A DNA stretch of 64,000 bases from Macrococcoides animalis (GCF_047425875.1 NZ_CP179727.1:1674001-1738000); one strand, 5' to 3'. Counted from the stretch's first letter, positions 1-9,358 are shown. Translations and numbers: made by a program. The notes: generated from the letters alone by a model not told the origin.

Positions 1-1025
1 GTTGCTTTTTTCTTTTTGTAATAGAAGTTTGGTTCGTAATATGAATTGTCATAACCCTTATGCCAGTTGTGGACAAGTGAGGGTGAGATTGGTGGTATTA
101 GCCAAGTCCAGTCACCTGTTACATTTCTATTTTGTGAGGCTTCATTTTCTTCAAACTTCAAGAATTGCCGGCTAGCATTGTAATGGTCAACGATAGAATA
201 ACCTTGTTGTTTGAAAGAATGATAAACTGCATAGTTCAATTCCACCACAACTTTATCACGCCAATAATTTGTTGTTCGAGTTGTATCCAAGTTCATACTT
301 TCAGCGATTGGTTTAAGTAGATTGTATCGATATTCATCTAAGAAGTTTCGACTTGCAATCTCACTTTCCATATACCAACCATTGAAAGGGCAAAGTGGAT
401 AAGTAATCCCACCAATTTTTAAGTCCATACTTGTGATAATCGGTAAGGCATACCAAGTTAGCCCAAGTTGATTAAAATGTGGGAACTCAGGATGTTCAAT
501 GTGGACTTCTTTTATGATTTCTGTAGGTAAGTCATACGTCATATACTTCTGATTTACTTTATAAAGAAGGGGTAAGTATTTTCCGAAATCTTGATAACCA
601 GTTCGTTTAATTAAGCTTTTAGTATCTGCTACGATTGGATCGTCACTATACCGTATTAATTGATCATTCAATAATTCGAAATTAATCTTGCTTTCTTCCT
701 GAAAAATAGTGATTGTAGGTATAATTTTTCCACAGTTTGTGGCACTAACAATATGCGCTTGTAAAGCATTAATAAAGTCATGTTCATCTGTGATATGCCG
801 CATATCAATAACCTGTAATTTATCCCAGAATAATCGACCGATGCAGCGATTACTGTATCGCCATGCAAGTCTTGCGCCATAAGTTAATTCTTCGGGCGTC
901 TGAATATAAGTTCCTGTGCGTTTAATTTCATCGTCAATTTCCTTTATTCGAAGTGTAATTGTGGCTGCATCCCAATTTAATTCTTTTCCAATCTGGTTGA
1001 TGAAATCTGTTGCTTTTTCTATCAT
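1..1025 (-). CDS. nos: Nitric oxide synthase oxygenase, 3' end cut by window edge
   Basis: Bacterial NOS makes nitric oxide and citrulline from L-arginine using heme, a pterin cofactor and an external reductase. Translating the minus strand from the ATG at 1025 gives 341 codons to the edge. I checked the first ~180 codons and the last few codon by codon; the rest was read less strictly and showed no break. The heme-thiolate motif is SNRCIGRLFW with Cys at about residue 61. Other NOS stretches are PFNGWYM followed by E (arginine site), VELNYAVYHSF, and near the edge GYDN then EPNFYYKKKK, as in S. aureus NOS (about 358 residues). Only about 15-20 C-terminal residues should be missing. The RBS gaggtgaa lies 3-4 bases before ATG. 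In S. aureus nos neighbours pncB; here a his operon lies between them. Confidence 0.93.
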   Translation of the reverse strand, partial: MIEKATDFINQIGKELNWDAATITLRIKEIDDEIKRTGTYIQTPEELTYGARLAWRYSNRCIGRLFWDKLQVIDMRHITDEHDFINALQAHIVSATNCGKIIPTITIFQEESKINFELLNDQLIRYSDDPIVADTKSLIKRTGYQDFGKYLPLLYKVNQKYMTYDLPTEIIKEVHIEHPEFPHFNQLGLTWYALPIITSMDLKIGGITYPLCPFNGWYMESEIASRNFLDEYRYNLLKPIAESMNLDTTRTTNYWRDKVVVELNYAVYHSFKQQGYSIVDHYNASRQFLKFEENEASQNRNVTGDWTWLIPPISPSLVHNWHKGYDNSYYEPNFYYKKKKA

Positions 1026-1122
1026 CAATTTCACCTCAATCTCTATAATTTCGATTGTCAATAACTATCATAACATTTTATAGAATACTTTTGAGAATGA
1101 AATAATTTGAGTTATAAACTGA

Positions 1123-1752
1123 TTACCAAGATTGAATATCTTTACGTTCACCTTTAAAATTATTTTGTTTATTGTGACGTAATGCTAGTTCCTTTTCGAC
1201 ATCTTCGTATTTTAAATTTTGTTGATACATTAATACTGCTAGGTGATAAAGTAAGTCACTAACTTCATTCTTAAGTTCTTCTTTATCATTTTTTAATGCA
1301 GCAATCACAACTTCAAATGATTCCTCGCCAAATTTCTTAGCAATTTTATCTATACCACTATTCAATAAATATTGCGTATAACTTTTATCATTTTTTAATG
1401 TTGCGCTGGTTACAACAGTATTAATTAAAGATTCCAATGTTACACTCGGTTTAAGATTGAAACATGATTCAGTTCCGTTATGGCAAGTTGGACCTATGGG
1501 ATTGACTTGAATTAATAACGCATCTGAATCGCAGTCTAATGCCATTGAAACAACATGTTGAAAGTGACCGCTCGATTCACCCTTAGTCCATAAACGTTCT
1601 TTTGAACGAGAATAGAAAGTTACAATATTTTCTTGGACGGTTTTATTGTATGCTTCTTCGTTCATATAACCTACCATGAGGACATTTTTATTTATTGCAT
1701 GTTGTAGTACCACAGTTAATAATCCTTTATCAAAGTTAGGTTTCATATGCAT
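1123..1752 (-). CDS. hisIE: Bifunctional phosphoribosyl-AMP cyclohydrolase / phosphoribosyl-ATP pyrophosphatase
   Basis: Catalyses steps 2 and 3 of histidine synthesis, PR-ATP to PR-AMP to ProFAR. The 209 residues split into a HisI domain (about 1-100) and a HisE domain (about 110-209). HisI shows SRSKERLWTKGESSGHFQ, a DCDSD metal site and the Cys-containing TCHNGTESCF. HisE shows the MazG-like acidic helices (FGEESFEVVIAA, ELKNEVSDLLYHLAVLM). It is the last gene of the his operon. Its start overlaps the hisF end by 10 bases, behind a GGAG RBS; ATG at 1746 is an alternative. No clear terminator is visible before nos. Confidence 0.95.
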   Translation of the reverse strand: MHMKPNFDKGLLTVVLQHAINKNVLMVGYMNEEAYNKTVQENIVTFYSRSKERLWTKGESSGHFQHVVSMALDCDSDALLIQVNPIGPTCHNGTESCFNLKPSVTLESLINTVVTSATLKNDKSYTQYLLNSGIDKIAKKFGEESFEVVIAALKNDKEELKNEVSDLLYHLAVLMYQQNLKYEDVEKELALRHNKQNNFKGERKDIQSW

Positions 1753-2507
1753 CGTACAGCCACTCCTTCTTTAGTTAAATACGTTTTGAGATCATGAATT
1801 AATAATTCCTGATCATGAAATATACTCGCTGCAAGGCATGCAGAAACGTCAGTTTCTTTAAAGCATTCTGCAAAGTGAACTTGATGACCAGCGCCGCCTG
1901 AAGCAATAATAGGTATATTAGAAATACTTTGAATTTTAGATAATAATTGATGGTCAAATCCTTGTTTCATACCATCATAATCCATTGAAGTAACAAGTAA
2001 TTCACCTGCTCCACGTTTCTCAACTTCAATTACCCAATCAAGTACAGGTATAGATGTGGGTTGTTTGCCACCATGTGAGTAACAGAACCAATCATTTTCC
2101 TTAGGATGCCACTTTGCATCTATAGCAATACAAATACACTGGCTCCCAAATTTCTGACTGGCTGCATTAATAATATCAGGACTACGTAATGCAGTACTAT
2201 TCAATGAAACTTTATCAGCACCGGACATGAGTAGGGCAGTGATATCCTCTAAATTTTGTATACCGCCACCAATGGTTAAGGGGATAAAGAGAGTTTCTGA
2301 TGTTCTTTTAATGACTTCTAACATTAAATCATGTCCTTTTTCAGTTTTAGAAATATCTAAAAATACGAGTTCATCAGCCCCTGAAGCATTATAATATTTG
2401 GCGAGCTCAACGGGATCTCCAATATCACGTAAGTTTTGAAATTGAACACCTTTAACAACCATGCCATCTTTGACATCCAAACAAGGAATGATTCTCTTTT
2501 TAATCAT
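1743..2507 (-). CDS. hisF: Imidazole glycerol phosphate synthase cyclase subunit HisF
   Basis: The (beta/alpha)8 subunit that uses ammonia from HisH to convert PRFAR to imidazole glycerol phosphate and AICAR. The two catalytic aspartates are visible at D11 (IIPCLDVKDG) and D130 (CIAIDAKW). Phosphate-binding loops are TIGGGIQ and ASGGAGH. Its 254 residues are the usual length. The start is preceded by gggagggatt and overlaps the hisA stop by 8 bases, implying translational coupling. Confidence 0.97.
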   Translation of the reverse strand: MIKKRIIPCLDVKDGMVVKGVQFQNLRDIGDPVELAKYYNASGADELVFLDISKTEKGHDLMLEVIKRTSETLFIPLTIGGGIQNLEDITALLMSGADKVSLNSTALRSPDIINAASQKFGSQCICIAIDAKWHPKENDWFCYSHGGKQPTSIPVLDWVIEVEKRGAGELLVTSMDYDGMKQGFDHQLLSKIQSISNIPIIASGGAGHQVHFAECFKETDVSACLAASIFHDQELLIHDLKTYLTKEGVAVRCI

Positions 2508-3207
2508 TTAATCCCTCCCAGAATGCATCATTGTTACATGCTTTACCAACTATTGCTGCATGTGCACCAATAGCTTCAAGCTTTTTGATATCTTGTGCAT
2601 TTCTAACTCCACCCGATGCAATAATAGGTAGTTTTGAAATTTGAACAAGTTTTTCAGTGATTTCGAAATTTGGCCCATTCAATTTACCATCTTTCGTTAT
2701 ATCTGTGTAAATTACACCACCTAAAGGATAGTCATTAATTGTGTTAATCATTTCTGTAACTGTTAATTTACTGGTCTCTAACCAGCCGTTCAAAGCAATA
2801 TCCTCTTTAAATGCGTCGACAGCTAAATAAATACGACCTGGGAACTCCAGTGTAATAGATTTTAACCATGCTAAATCTGTTAATCCTTTTGTACCTATGA
2901 TTAAATAGTCAGCACCAATATTAAAATAGTACAGGACGGTTTCAAGTGTTCTGATGCCTCCACCAATTTCTACAGGAAGTGTTGATATTTCAATGAGTTG
3001 CTGTATTGTGTTTTGTTCTGCTGGCGATTCTTGCTTCGCACCGATTAAATCAATAATATGAATACGTTTCACTTGAGGGTGAGTTGCATAAAATGCAATT
3101 GCTTCTTCTGGCGTACGTTTCATTTGTTCTTTAGTACCATAATTACCTTCAGTTAAACGGACATTTTGTCCGTCAATAATGTCTATAGCGGGCCATATTT
3201 CAATCAT
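2500..3207 (-). CDS. hisA: ProFAR isomerase HisA
   Basis: Isomerises ProFAR to PRFAR by an Amadori rearrangement. It is a TIM barrel paralogous to HisF, with the catalytic Asp in IWPAIDIIDG (D9), a second Asp in LAVDAFKED, and phosphate loops EIGGGIRT and ASGGVR. I chose ATG 3207 (235 aa): GGAGG lies about 7 bases upstream of it. An upstream ATG at 3222 sits inside that RBS and would add five atypical residues. It overlaps the hisH stop by 8 bases. Confidence 0.96.
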   Translation of the reverse strand: MIEIWPAIDIIDGQNVRLTEGNYGTKEQMKRTPEEAIAFYATHPQVKRIHIIDLIGAKQESPAEQNTIQQLIEISTLPVEIGGGIRTLETVLYYFNIGADYLIIGTKGLTDLAWLKSITLEFPGRIYLAVDAFKEDIALNGWLETSKLTVTEMINTINDYPLGGVIYTDITKDGKLNGPNFEITEKLVQISKLPIIASGGVRNAQDIKKLEAIGAHAAIVGKACNNDAFWEGLND

Positions 3208-3781
3208 TATTAAAACCTCCATTTAAAGCGCTTTGTAAAATTTCTAAACCGTATGTACCACTTTTTTCTGGGTGAAATTGAATACCAATAAGGTTATTTT
3301 GTTGCACAATTGCCGGTATCATTTGACCATAATCAGCAACAGCAATGATATTGTCTGCCATTGGTGCAATGTAAGAATGTATAAAGTAAACATCTTTATT
3401 CAGCACTTGATATTCGCTTATTAAGTTATTCCACCCAAGGTGAGGCACAGGTAAGTCTGATTGGATGTGTGTAACTGTACCCGGAATAAAAGACAAACCG
3501 GCAGTATTGCCTTCTTCGCTGTATTCATATAGAAGTTGCATACCTAAACAAATACCAATAAAAGGTTTAGAATCTTTGTATTGAGTTAATAAAGGCACTA
3601 AATCATATTGATTAAGTTTGTGCATAGCATCTTTATAATGACCTACACCTGGAAGGATAATGTGGGTAGCAGCTTCAAAGTCAGTTGCATTGCGCGTTAA
3701 CTTTGCTTCATAACCTAAAGTTTTTAATACATTGATTACATTTTGGATATTGCCTATACCATAATCTACAACAGCTATCAT
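3200..3781 (-). CDS. hisH: Imidazole glycerol phosphate synthase glutaminase subunit HisH
   Basis: Class I glutamine amidotransferase that hydrolyses glutamine and channels ammonia to HisF. The triad is visible: Cys78 in GICLGMQLLYE, and His170 and Glu172 in FHPEKSG. The oxyanion strand is ILPGVGHYKDAM. Its 193 residues are a typical length. It overlaps hisB by 4 bases. Confidence 0.97.
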   Translation of the reverse strand: MIAVVDYGIGNIQNVINVLKTLGYEAKLTRNATDFEAATHIILPGVGHYKDAMHKLNQYDLVPLLTQYKDSKPFIGICLGMQLLYEYSEEGNTAGLSFIPGTVTHIQSDLPVPHLGWNNLISEYQVLNKDVYFIHSYIAPMADNIIAVADYGQMIPAIVQQNNLIGIQFHPEKSGTYGLEILQSALNGGFNND

Positions 3782-4347
3782 TCAATCACACCTTTTGAAG
3801 ACTCAATTCGATTATTCTTTTTTTCTAATGACATTTTTAGACTACGTGCAAATGATTTGAAGATTGCTTCAATTTCATGATGGGTATTGCCTCCTCGTAT
3901 TAAATCAATATGCACTGTCATACGTGCATTGATCACTACAGCACGGAAAAATTCTTCTACAAGTTCAGTATCGAAAGTACCTACTTTTTCTTTTGAAAGT
4001 GACGCGTTATAAGATAAGTAGGGTCTTCCACTTATATCCGTTACTGTTCTCACTAGTGTTTCGTCCATCGGAATATACGAAGTACCATAGCGATTGTAAA
4101 ATTTCTGTTCCCGATAAAGTTCTAAAATTGCTTGTCCCAATGCAATACCTATATCTTCAGTAGTATGGTGATCATCGACATCAATATCACCATGGACGTC
4201 AAGACACAAAGATAAACCTGAATGAAATGTAAATAGGGTCAACATATGATTTAGGAATCCGACTCCAGTGTTGATTGAAGAATCTCCAGTTGTATCTAAT
4301 TGTAGTTTGATTTTTGTTTCTAATGTATCACGATTAATTGAAATCAT
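3778..4347 (-). CDS. hisB: Imidazoleglycerol-phosphate dehydratase HisB
   Basis: Dehydrates IGP to imidazole acetol phosphate. The Mn-binding His clusters are visible as FLNHMLTLFTFHSG, DDHHTTEDIG and GGNTHHEIEAIFKSFARSL. It is a single-domain dehydratase with no HisB-N phosphatase domain. ATG 4347 is chosen because GGAGAG lies about 6 bases upstream; an ATG at 4365 would put that RBS inside the coding region. The start overlaps the hisC end by 14 bases. Confidence 0.96.
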   Translation of the reverse strand: MISINRDTLETKIKLQLDTTGDSSINTGVGFLNHMLTLFTFHSGLSLCLDVHGDIDVDDHHTTEDIGIALGQAILELYREQKFYNRYGTSYIPMDETLVRTVTDISGRPYLSYNASLSKEKVGTFDTELVEEFFRAVVINARMTVHIDLIRGGNTHHEIEAIFKSFARSLKMSLEKKNNRIESSKGVIE

Positions 4348-5329
4348 TTTGTTCTCTCCATTCATGAATCAATTGTTCAAATTGATTTAAATTATCTTCA
4401 GTTGTAATTGAATAGCGCACGGCATCCTTTAATATAGTGACGTCTGGATAAGTTCTTACACTAAAGTCATGTTGTTGAATAAATGTACCTAGTTTAACGG
4501 CATGTTCTCCATATGTGAACACGAAATTGGTTTCGCTGTCTATAATATTGATGATGTCTCGATGTTGGTTTAATATTTCCTTTAATCGAGAAGCAAGTTG
4601 TATCTGTGTTTGCATAAATGAATTGATTGCTGAAGTGTCCTGGATAAAGGTTGTCGCAATTTGTAGTGATAATGAGTTCACAGGGTAGGGGTGTGCGACT
4701 GTATTAAGTCGAACCAGGACTTCGGGAGCAGCAATAATAATACCTATACGTAATCCAGCAAAACCGTATGCTTTGCTTAAAGTTCTCATCTGAATAATAT
4801 GTCGACCTTTTGGTACTGTATATGCACGACTAAATTCGATATATGCTTCATCTAATATTAAATAACCATCGACCAAAGACATAGCATTAGCTATGCTTTG
4901 AATAAAATCATTATTAAACAATTGACCTGTCGGATTGTTGGGTTGACTTAATATGAATAAATCAGGTTTTACGATTTCAATTTCTTTGATGATGCTTTGA
5001 ATATCAAACTGAAATGTATCATCACAATCTATATAGTGAACTGTACGCCCGAATTGTTGTGCGTAAGTTGTATACATGACAAAGTCAGGGTTTAATGTCA
5101 TGACATCTCCCGTACCAAGCGTCATCATACACTTTTGAATCCATTCATCAGAGCCGTTAGCAACACTAATCTGTTCTATTGGAAGTTGATTATAGTGAGA
5201 ATATGCTTTGATGAAATCAGCATGTTCTTCTTCAGGATATTGATTAAATTTACATTGCTTTAAAATAGTAAACAAAGTCTCATTTGAGAGGGGAAGAATA
5301 GGACTTTCATTTTTGTGCATTCTAATCAA
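4334..5329 (-). CDS. hisC: Histidinol-phosphate aminotransferase HisC
   Basis: PLP-dependent fold-type I aminotransferase converting imidazole acetol phosphate to histidinol phosphate. Visible motifs are ANGSDEWI (phosphate-binding side), LSQPNNPTGQ, ILDEAYIEF, and the Schiff-base Lys in MRTLSKAYGFAGLRIG. Its 331 residues are slightly short for HisC. The likely start is TTG at 5329, overlapping the hisD stop as TTGA with an AGGATGA RBS; the next ATG (5320) would still keep MHKNESP. It could act on aromatic 2-oxo acids as well. Confidence 0.94.
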   Translation of the reverse strand: MIRMHKNESPILPLSNETLFTILKQCKFNQYPEEEHADFIKAYSHYNQLPIEQISVANGSDEWIQKCMMTLGTGDVMTLNPDFVMYTTYAQQFGRTVHYIDCDDTFQFDIQSIIKEIEIVKPDLFILSQPNNPTGQLFNNDFIQSIANAMSLVDGYLILDEAYIEFSRAYTVPKGRHIIQMRTLSKAYGFAGLRIGIIIAAPEVLVRLNTVAHPYPVNSLSLQIATTFIQDTSAINSFMQTQIQLASRLKEILNQHRDIINIIDSETNFVFTYGEHAVKLGTFIQQHDFSVRTYPDVTILKDAVRYSITTEDNLNQFEQLIHEWREQNDFN

Positions 5330-6579
5330 GTTAAATCATCCTTTCTAATTTGAATAGAAGCTGCGTGAGCAAATAAAGATTCGGCTTGAGCAATGTTAAT
5401 TGCAGCATCCATATTTTTTTTAAAAGTCGCTTTTGAGATATCCATCACAGAATTAGAAGTTAAGAAATCATTCACAGTTAAACCATTGATAAAACGTGCA
5501 TTACCATTCGTTGGTAGTACGTGGGATGGGCCAAGGACATAATCACCCATCGCTTCGGGCGCATATGGTCCTATAAATAATGCACCAGCACGATTGACAC
5601 CTTCGATATATTTTTGAGCGTCAGCGGTTTGAATTGAAACATGTTCTGAACTGATTAAGTTTAATACTTCAAAGTTCTCTTCAATACTGTTAGTCAGAAT
5701 ACTATAATGATGGTTCTTTATACTCTCTTTAATAATTTCTTTACGCGGTTGTTCATTAATGAGACGCGCTATTTCATCTTCAATTTTCAATAATATTGAT
5801 TCGCTTGTTGAAACGACAAACGTTCTCGCCAATTCATCATGTTCTGCTTGTGCCATGCAGTCATAAGCAATATGTGTTGGGTTTTGGTATTCATCAACAG
5901 CTATCGCAATTTCACTTGGACCAGCAATTGAGTCAATACCGACTTCTCCAAAGACGAGCTTTTTTGCGAGAGCTACATATTGATTGCCTGGACCTACAAT
6001 TTTATCTACTTTCGGAATAGATTCAGTACCATAAGTTAGTGCTGCAATTGCTTGAGCACCGCCTACTTGAAATATACGTGTGACACCAGTAATGTAACAA
6101 CAAGCTAGGACGATTGGATTAATACCTCCTATTTGAGGTGGTGTGACAACTATAATTTCCTTTACACCCGCAACTTGAGCTAATGTTGCTGTCATTAATA
6201 CAGATGAGGGATAGCTTGCTTTGCCACCAGGAACATAAATACCTACGGCATTTAATGGATGATAAACTTGATACATTTCATCTTTATTATGCGCTGTACG
6301 ATATTTAATTTTTCTTTGGTAAGTCAATATATTCTCATATGCCTGCATTAAGTCTTTTAATAATGAAGCATCAACTTGATCATAAGCCGCTTTAATATCA
6401 GCTTGTGGCACTTCTAAGATAGGGGTCGAAACACCATCGAATTGTTCATTGTATTGCTTAATTGCAGCATCTTTATTCATTTTTACATTTTGTAGAATTT
6501 TGAGGACATCCGCCATTTTAGAAGTATCTAAAGAATCAGTATCTGTGTATTGTTTAATAAATTTGTCTTTTGTAATCAT
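5326..6579 (-). CDS. hisD: Histidinol dehydrogenase HisD
   Basis: Zn-dependent NAD enzyme oxidising histidinol to histidine in two steps, the last step of the pathway. Signature stretches are YVPGGKASYPSSVLM, VGPGNQYVALAKKLVFG, GIDSIAGPSEIAI, and AQAEHD containing metal and catalytic residues. Also seen are SSEHV and GPSHVLPT. Its 417 residues are a typical length. It overlaps hisG by 4 bases. Confidence 0.97.
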   Translation of the reverse strand: MITKDKFIKQYTDTDSLDTSKMADVLKILQNVKMNKDAAIKQYNEQFDGVSTPILEVPQADIKAAYDQVDASLLKDLMQAYENILTYQRKIKYRTAHNKDEMYQVYHPLNAVGIYVPGGKASYPSSVLMTATLAQVAGVKEIIVVTPPQIGGINPIVLACCYITGVTRIFQVGGAQAIAALTYGTESIPKVDKIVGPGNQYVALAKKLVFGEVGIDSIAGPSEIAIAVDEYQNPTHIAYDCMAQAEHDELARTFVVSTSESILLKIEDEIARLINEQPRKEIIKESIKNHHYSILTNSIEENFEVLNLISSEHVSIQTADAQKYIEGVNRAGALFIGPYAPEAMGDYVLGPSHVLPTNGNARFINGLTVNDFLTSNSVMDISKATFKKNMDAAINIAQAESLFAHAASIQIRKDDLT

Positions 6580-7184
6580 TTGGTCACCTTCAATTGTTTA
6601 ATAAAATCTTGAATTGCTTCTGATTTCGTGAAGTACGCATGCTTATTACAAATCAATCGTGCATTGACATCAAACATGTAATCTTTTTCAATTAAATTAT
6701 TCATTCGCAATGTTTCCCCAGATTGGACGATATCAATTATGCCATCACTCATACCAATTAATGCAGCAAGTTCAACTGAACCATTTAATTTAATCACTTT
6801 AGTATCCATTCCGCGGTTATAAAAATAATTTTGGGCAATATTAATATATTTACTTGCGACAATTTTCATGTCTTCGATATTTACTTCTGGCTTTGCTGCT
6901 ACTGCGAAATGGCACAAGCCGAAAGGTAAATCGAGTAAATGGTTTACCTTACGATTCTGTTCAATAAGCACATCACTTCCAGTAATCCCTAAATCTGCAG
7001 TTCCTTCAGCAACATACGTTGGCACATCATCGCCTTTTACAAGAAGGAATTTTACAGTTTCTGTTTCTATGACTAATTCTCTTTGTATATTTTCGAAATA
7101 AGATTGATAAATACTATCTACTTCTTTTAGATATTTGATAAAGTCTTTCAGTTGTCTGCCTTTAGATAATGCAATTGTAATCAT
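6576..7184 (-). CDS. hisG: ATP phosphoribosyltransferase, short form HisG
   Basis: Catalyses the first committed step, ATP plus PRPP to PR-ATP. At 202 residues this is the short HisG lacking the C-terminal ACT-like regulatory domain, so it needs HisZ, encoded next to it. Visible are IALSKGR at the N terminus, GTADLGITGSDVL, and the PRPP loop region DGIIDIVQSGETLRMNNL. It overlaps hisZ by 4 bases. Confidence 0.97.
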   Translation of the reverse strand: MITIALSKGRQLKDFIKYLKEVDSIYQSYFENIQRELVIETETVKFLLVKGDDVPTYVAEGTADLGITGSDVLIEQNRKVNHLLDLPFGLCHFAVAAKPEVNIEDMKIVASKYINIAQNYFYNRGMDTKVIKLNGSVELAALIGMSDGIIDIVQSGETLRMNNLIEKDYMFDVNARLICNKHAYFTKSEAIQDFIKQLKVTK

Positions 7185-8008
7185 TTCGTCACCCCATTAT
7201 CTGGATTAAGCGCAAAGCCAATCGCCTCTGACTGATTCAAATAAAGACCACCAGTTGCAATAGGTAAATCCGCGTTTTTTTGGTAAAAATTAAAAAATAA
7301 TGAATGATAATATGAAAATTTTGGTGATTGCGTGATATCAATATAAATATTTGAGATGTTCTGTGCCTTAAATATATCAATCCATTCTTTCATGCGTTGC
7401 ACTTCATATAAATCATTAAATTGTTCGATTAAATAATCAGTTTGTTCTATCGGAGGCAGTGTAAATAATTTCACGATAGGGTGGTTATTCCCAAGTGATT
7501 TACTAAGTAGTGATACATTTTTATATTTAATTTCTTCTTTCAAAGATTTTAATTGTTCTGTTGTTAATAAATCATCTAATAATCGGTATGAACCAACTAC
7601 AACCATATTGATAGGATTAAAATATTGATTGATAAATTGATTAAACTGATTAAATATTAAAGATTGTTGTTCAGTTTGAAAGGATTCAATACCAAACTGT
7701 GTTAAAGTTTTTTGTTTACGTATAACAGGTCCCACATAGCATACATTGTCAGGATTTATATGATATTGATGCATGTATTTTCGAATCGCATCAGTAAAAT
7801 CATAGCGCATACTATACATTTGTTGATTGTAATGCCAGACTGAACGTTCTTTCATAGAAGATAAATCATCCGTCGTTAATTCATTATAGTTATATGTTTC
7901 TACTATTGGACTGGAAATGATGGAGTAGTTTAAGTTATCAAAAAATTGAAGAAAATTGAGTTCTAATTGTTTTTCTTGTAATAATGTATTGTTATTTTTA
8001 ATAAACAT
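7181..8008 (-). CDS. hisZ: ATP phosphoribosyltransferase regulatory subunit HisZ
   Basis: Catalytically inactive paralog of class II histidyl-tRNA synthetase that activates short HisG and confers histidine feedback. Class II-like stretches are RYDFTDAIRKYM, VGPVIRKQ and ATGGLYLNQ. It is short for the family (275 aa), with low similarity in the middle. The start is ATG 8008, 4 bases after GGGAGG; the longer frame to 8065 is rejected because it bypasses this RBS. It is the first gene of the his operon. Confidence 0.9.
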   Translation of the reverse strand: MFIKNNNTLLQEKQLELNFLQFFDNLNYSIISSPIVETYNYNELTTDDLSSMKERSVWHYNQQMYSMRYDFTDAIRKYMHQYHINPDNVCYVGPVIRKQKTLTQFGIESFQTEQQSLIFNQFNQFINQYFNPINMVVVGSYRLLDDLLTTEQLKSLKEEIKYKNVSLLSKSLGNNHPIVKLFTLPPIEQTDYLIEQFNDLYEVQRMKEWIDIFKAQNISNIYIDITQSPKFSYYHSLFFNFYQKNADLPIATGGLYLNQSEAIGFALNPDNGVTK

Positions 8009-8055
8009 GATTACCTCCCGCTTTAGTTCTCTACCATGATAAAGTAATTTTGTAT

Positions 8056-8084
8056 AATATAACACCCATTACTCGAGATGTAAA
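8056..8084 (-). promoter_or_regulatory. his operon promoter
   Basis: Minus strand: -35 TTTACA (8084-8079), 17-base spacer, -10 TATATT (8061-8056). It overlaps the stop codon of the MFS gene and predicts a leader of about 40 bases before hisZ. That is too short for a T-box or attenuator, so control should be at the promoter, plausibly by the TrpR-like protein encoded at 14121. Confidence 0.6.
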
Positions 8085-9238
8085 GGATGTTGTTTTCTTT
8101 TCTTATAATCAAAATATGTTGCGCTAGCTATGGCAAATAATATAAACGCGATATAACTGAAGAATTGTGTATTATGGGAAATTTGAATGACTAGGCCGCC
8201 AATAATTGGACCTATTATACTGCCTATACTAAAGATTAGACCACACATTAGATTACCTGCTGGTAATAAATTTTTTGGTGTGATCTCTGTCATAAATGTA
8301 ACACCCAATGAGTACATGGATCCGACAAAGATACCAGTAATAAAGAATAATATAACTAGAATTTGTCCTGATTGACTAAAGAGTTGACACATCATAAACA
8401 TTAAAGCTCCAATAAATGAAACGATAGCGAGTAAAATATTACGGTTCATCTTGTCAGAAATCATTCCGAGAGGTACTTGGAAAAGTATTGCTCCTAAACT
8501 GAATGCCGGTAATATAATAATAATCAAGTCAACAGTAATACCTTGTTTCATTGCAAATACTGGAAAGTTGCTATTTAAACATGCTTCAAGTACACCGTAC
8601 ATCATAGGAAATAAAAATGCGACCCAGCTTGTTTTCATGACCTTGCCGAAATTTATCGTTGTTGATTTAAATGAGATGTTTGCTGTATTGTCAGCAGGAA
8701 ATTCATTTTTGAGCATAAACACAAGACCACTTGCTAGGAGAGTAAACACTGCACTTAAGATAAATGGTAAACTTTCATGTACATCATGGAGCTTAGCAAG
8801 TATTGGTCCCACCATAAAGCCAAGAGAGAAACTGAGACCATAAATTGAAATAATACGACCTAGTTTGTGCTTTGGTGTAGATTCAGTTAACCATGATTGT
8901 GTAGAGAAATGTAGCATGTTATCACCTACACCGACAAGTAAACGCAGCACAAACCAAAACGTCATGTCCTTATATACTGGGAATAATGACATGGAAAGGA
9001 CAATAAGAAGTGCACCTATAACAACTAAATTCTTATAGCCGACTTTTCTAAGCAAACCTTCTAAAAATAACGAGGCTAAAAAGACCCCGATATATAGAGA
9101 TGAGGCGTGTAATCCATTTATAAAGCTGGGTACATCATCACGTTCAAATATAATTGCTATGAGTGGCAGTAACATGCCTTGTGTTAATCCAGAAATGGAT
9201 ACAATAATTGTAAGTATAATGAAGTTTTTCATAAACAT
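8069..9238 (-). CDS. Major facilitator superfamily transporter
   Basis: Predicted 12-helix secondary transporter of 389 residues. The N terminus (KNFIILTIIVSISGLTQGML) is the first helix. Loop 2-3 (LFLEGLLRKVGYKN) and loop 8-9 (LGMISDKMNRN) resemble MFS motif A positions, and the C-terminal tail is short and basic. The substrate is not readable; drug or metabolite efflux is typical for such proteins. Start ATG 9238 follows AAGGAGG. It lies directly upstream of hisZ in the same orientation, so read-through into the his operon is possible. Confidence 0.85.
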   Translation of the reverse strand: MFMKNFIILTIIVSISGLTQGMLLPLIAIIFERDDVPSFINGLHASSLYIGVFLASLFLEGLLRKVGYKNLVVIGALLIVLSMSLFPVYKDMTFWFVLRLLVGVGDNMLHFSTQSWLTESTPKHKLGRIISIYGLSFSLGFMVGPILAKLHDVHESLPFILSAVFTLLASGLVFMLKNEFPADNTANISFKSTTINFGKVMKTSWVAFLFPMMYGVLEACLNSNFPVFAMKQGITVDLIIIILPAFSLGAILFQVPLGMISDKMNRNILLAIVSFIGALMFMMCQLFSQSGQILVILFFITGIFVGSMYSLGVTFMTEITPKNLLPAGNLMCGLIFSIGSIIGPIIGGLVIQISHNTQFFSYIAFILFAIASATYFDYKKRKQHPLHLE

Positions 9239-9358
9239 GATATGCCTCCTTGATTTCGATTGTAACAGAATGCATTCGCAATGCCTAAATGTAAGTGGTG
9301 TGTTAATATGAATTTAATATATGAAAATATTCTAAAAATATTTTAAGGAGATGGGGCA

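Noticed and set aside
8009..8068. T-box or attenuator before hisZ
   Set aside because: The gap between the MFS stop and hisZ is only 60 bases and has no terminator/antiterminator or T-box sequence.
9268..9277. Palindrome GAATGCATTC between the MFS gene and pncB as an operator
   Set aside because: A 10-base perfect palindrome, but without a second copy or a known consensus there is no basis for naming a regulator.
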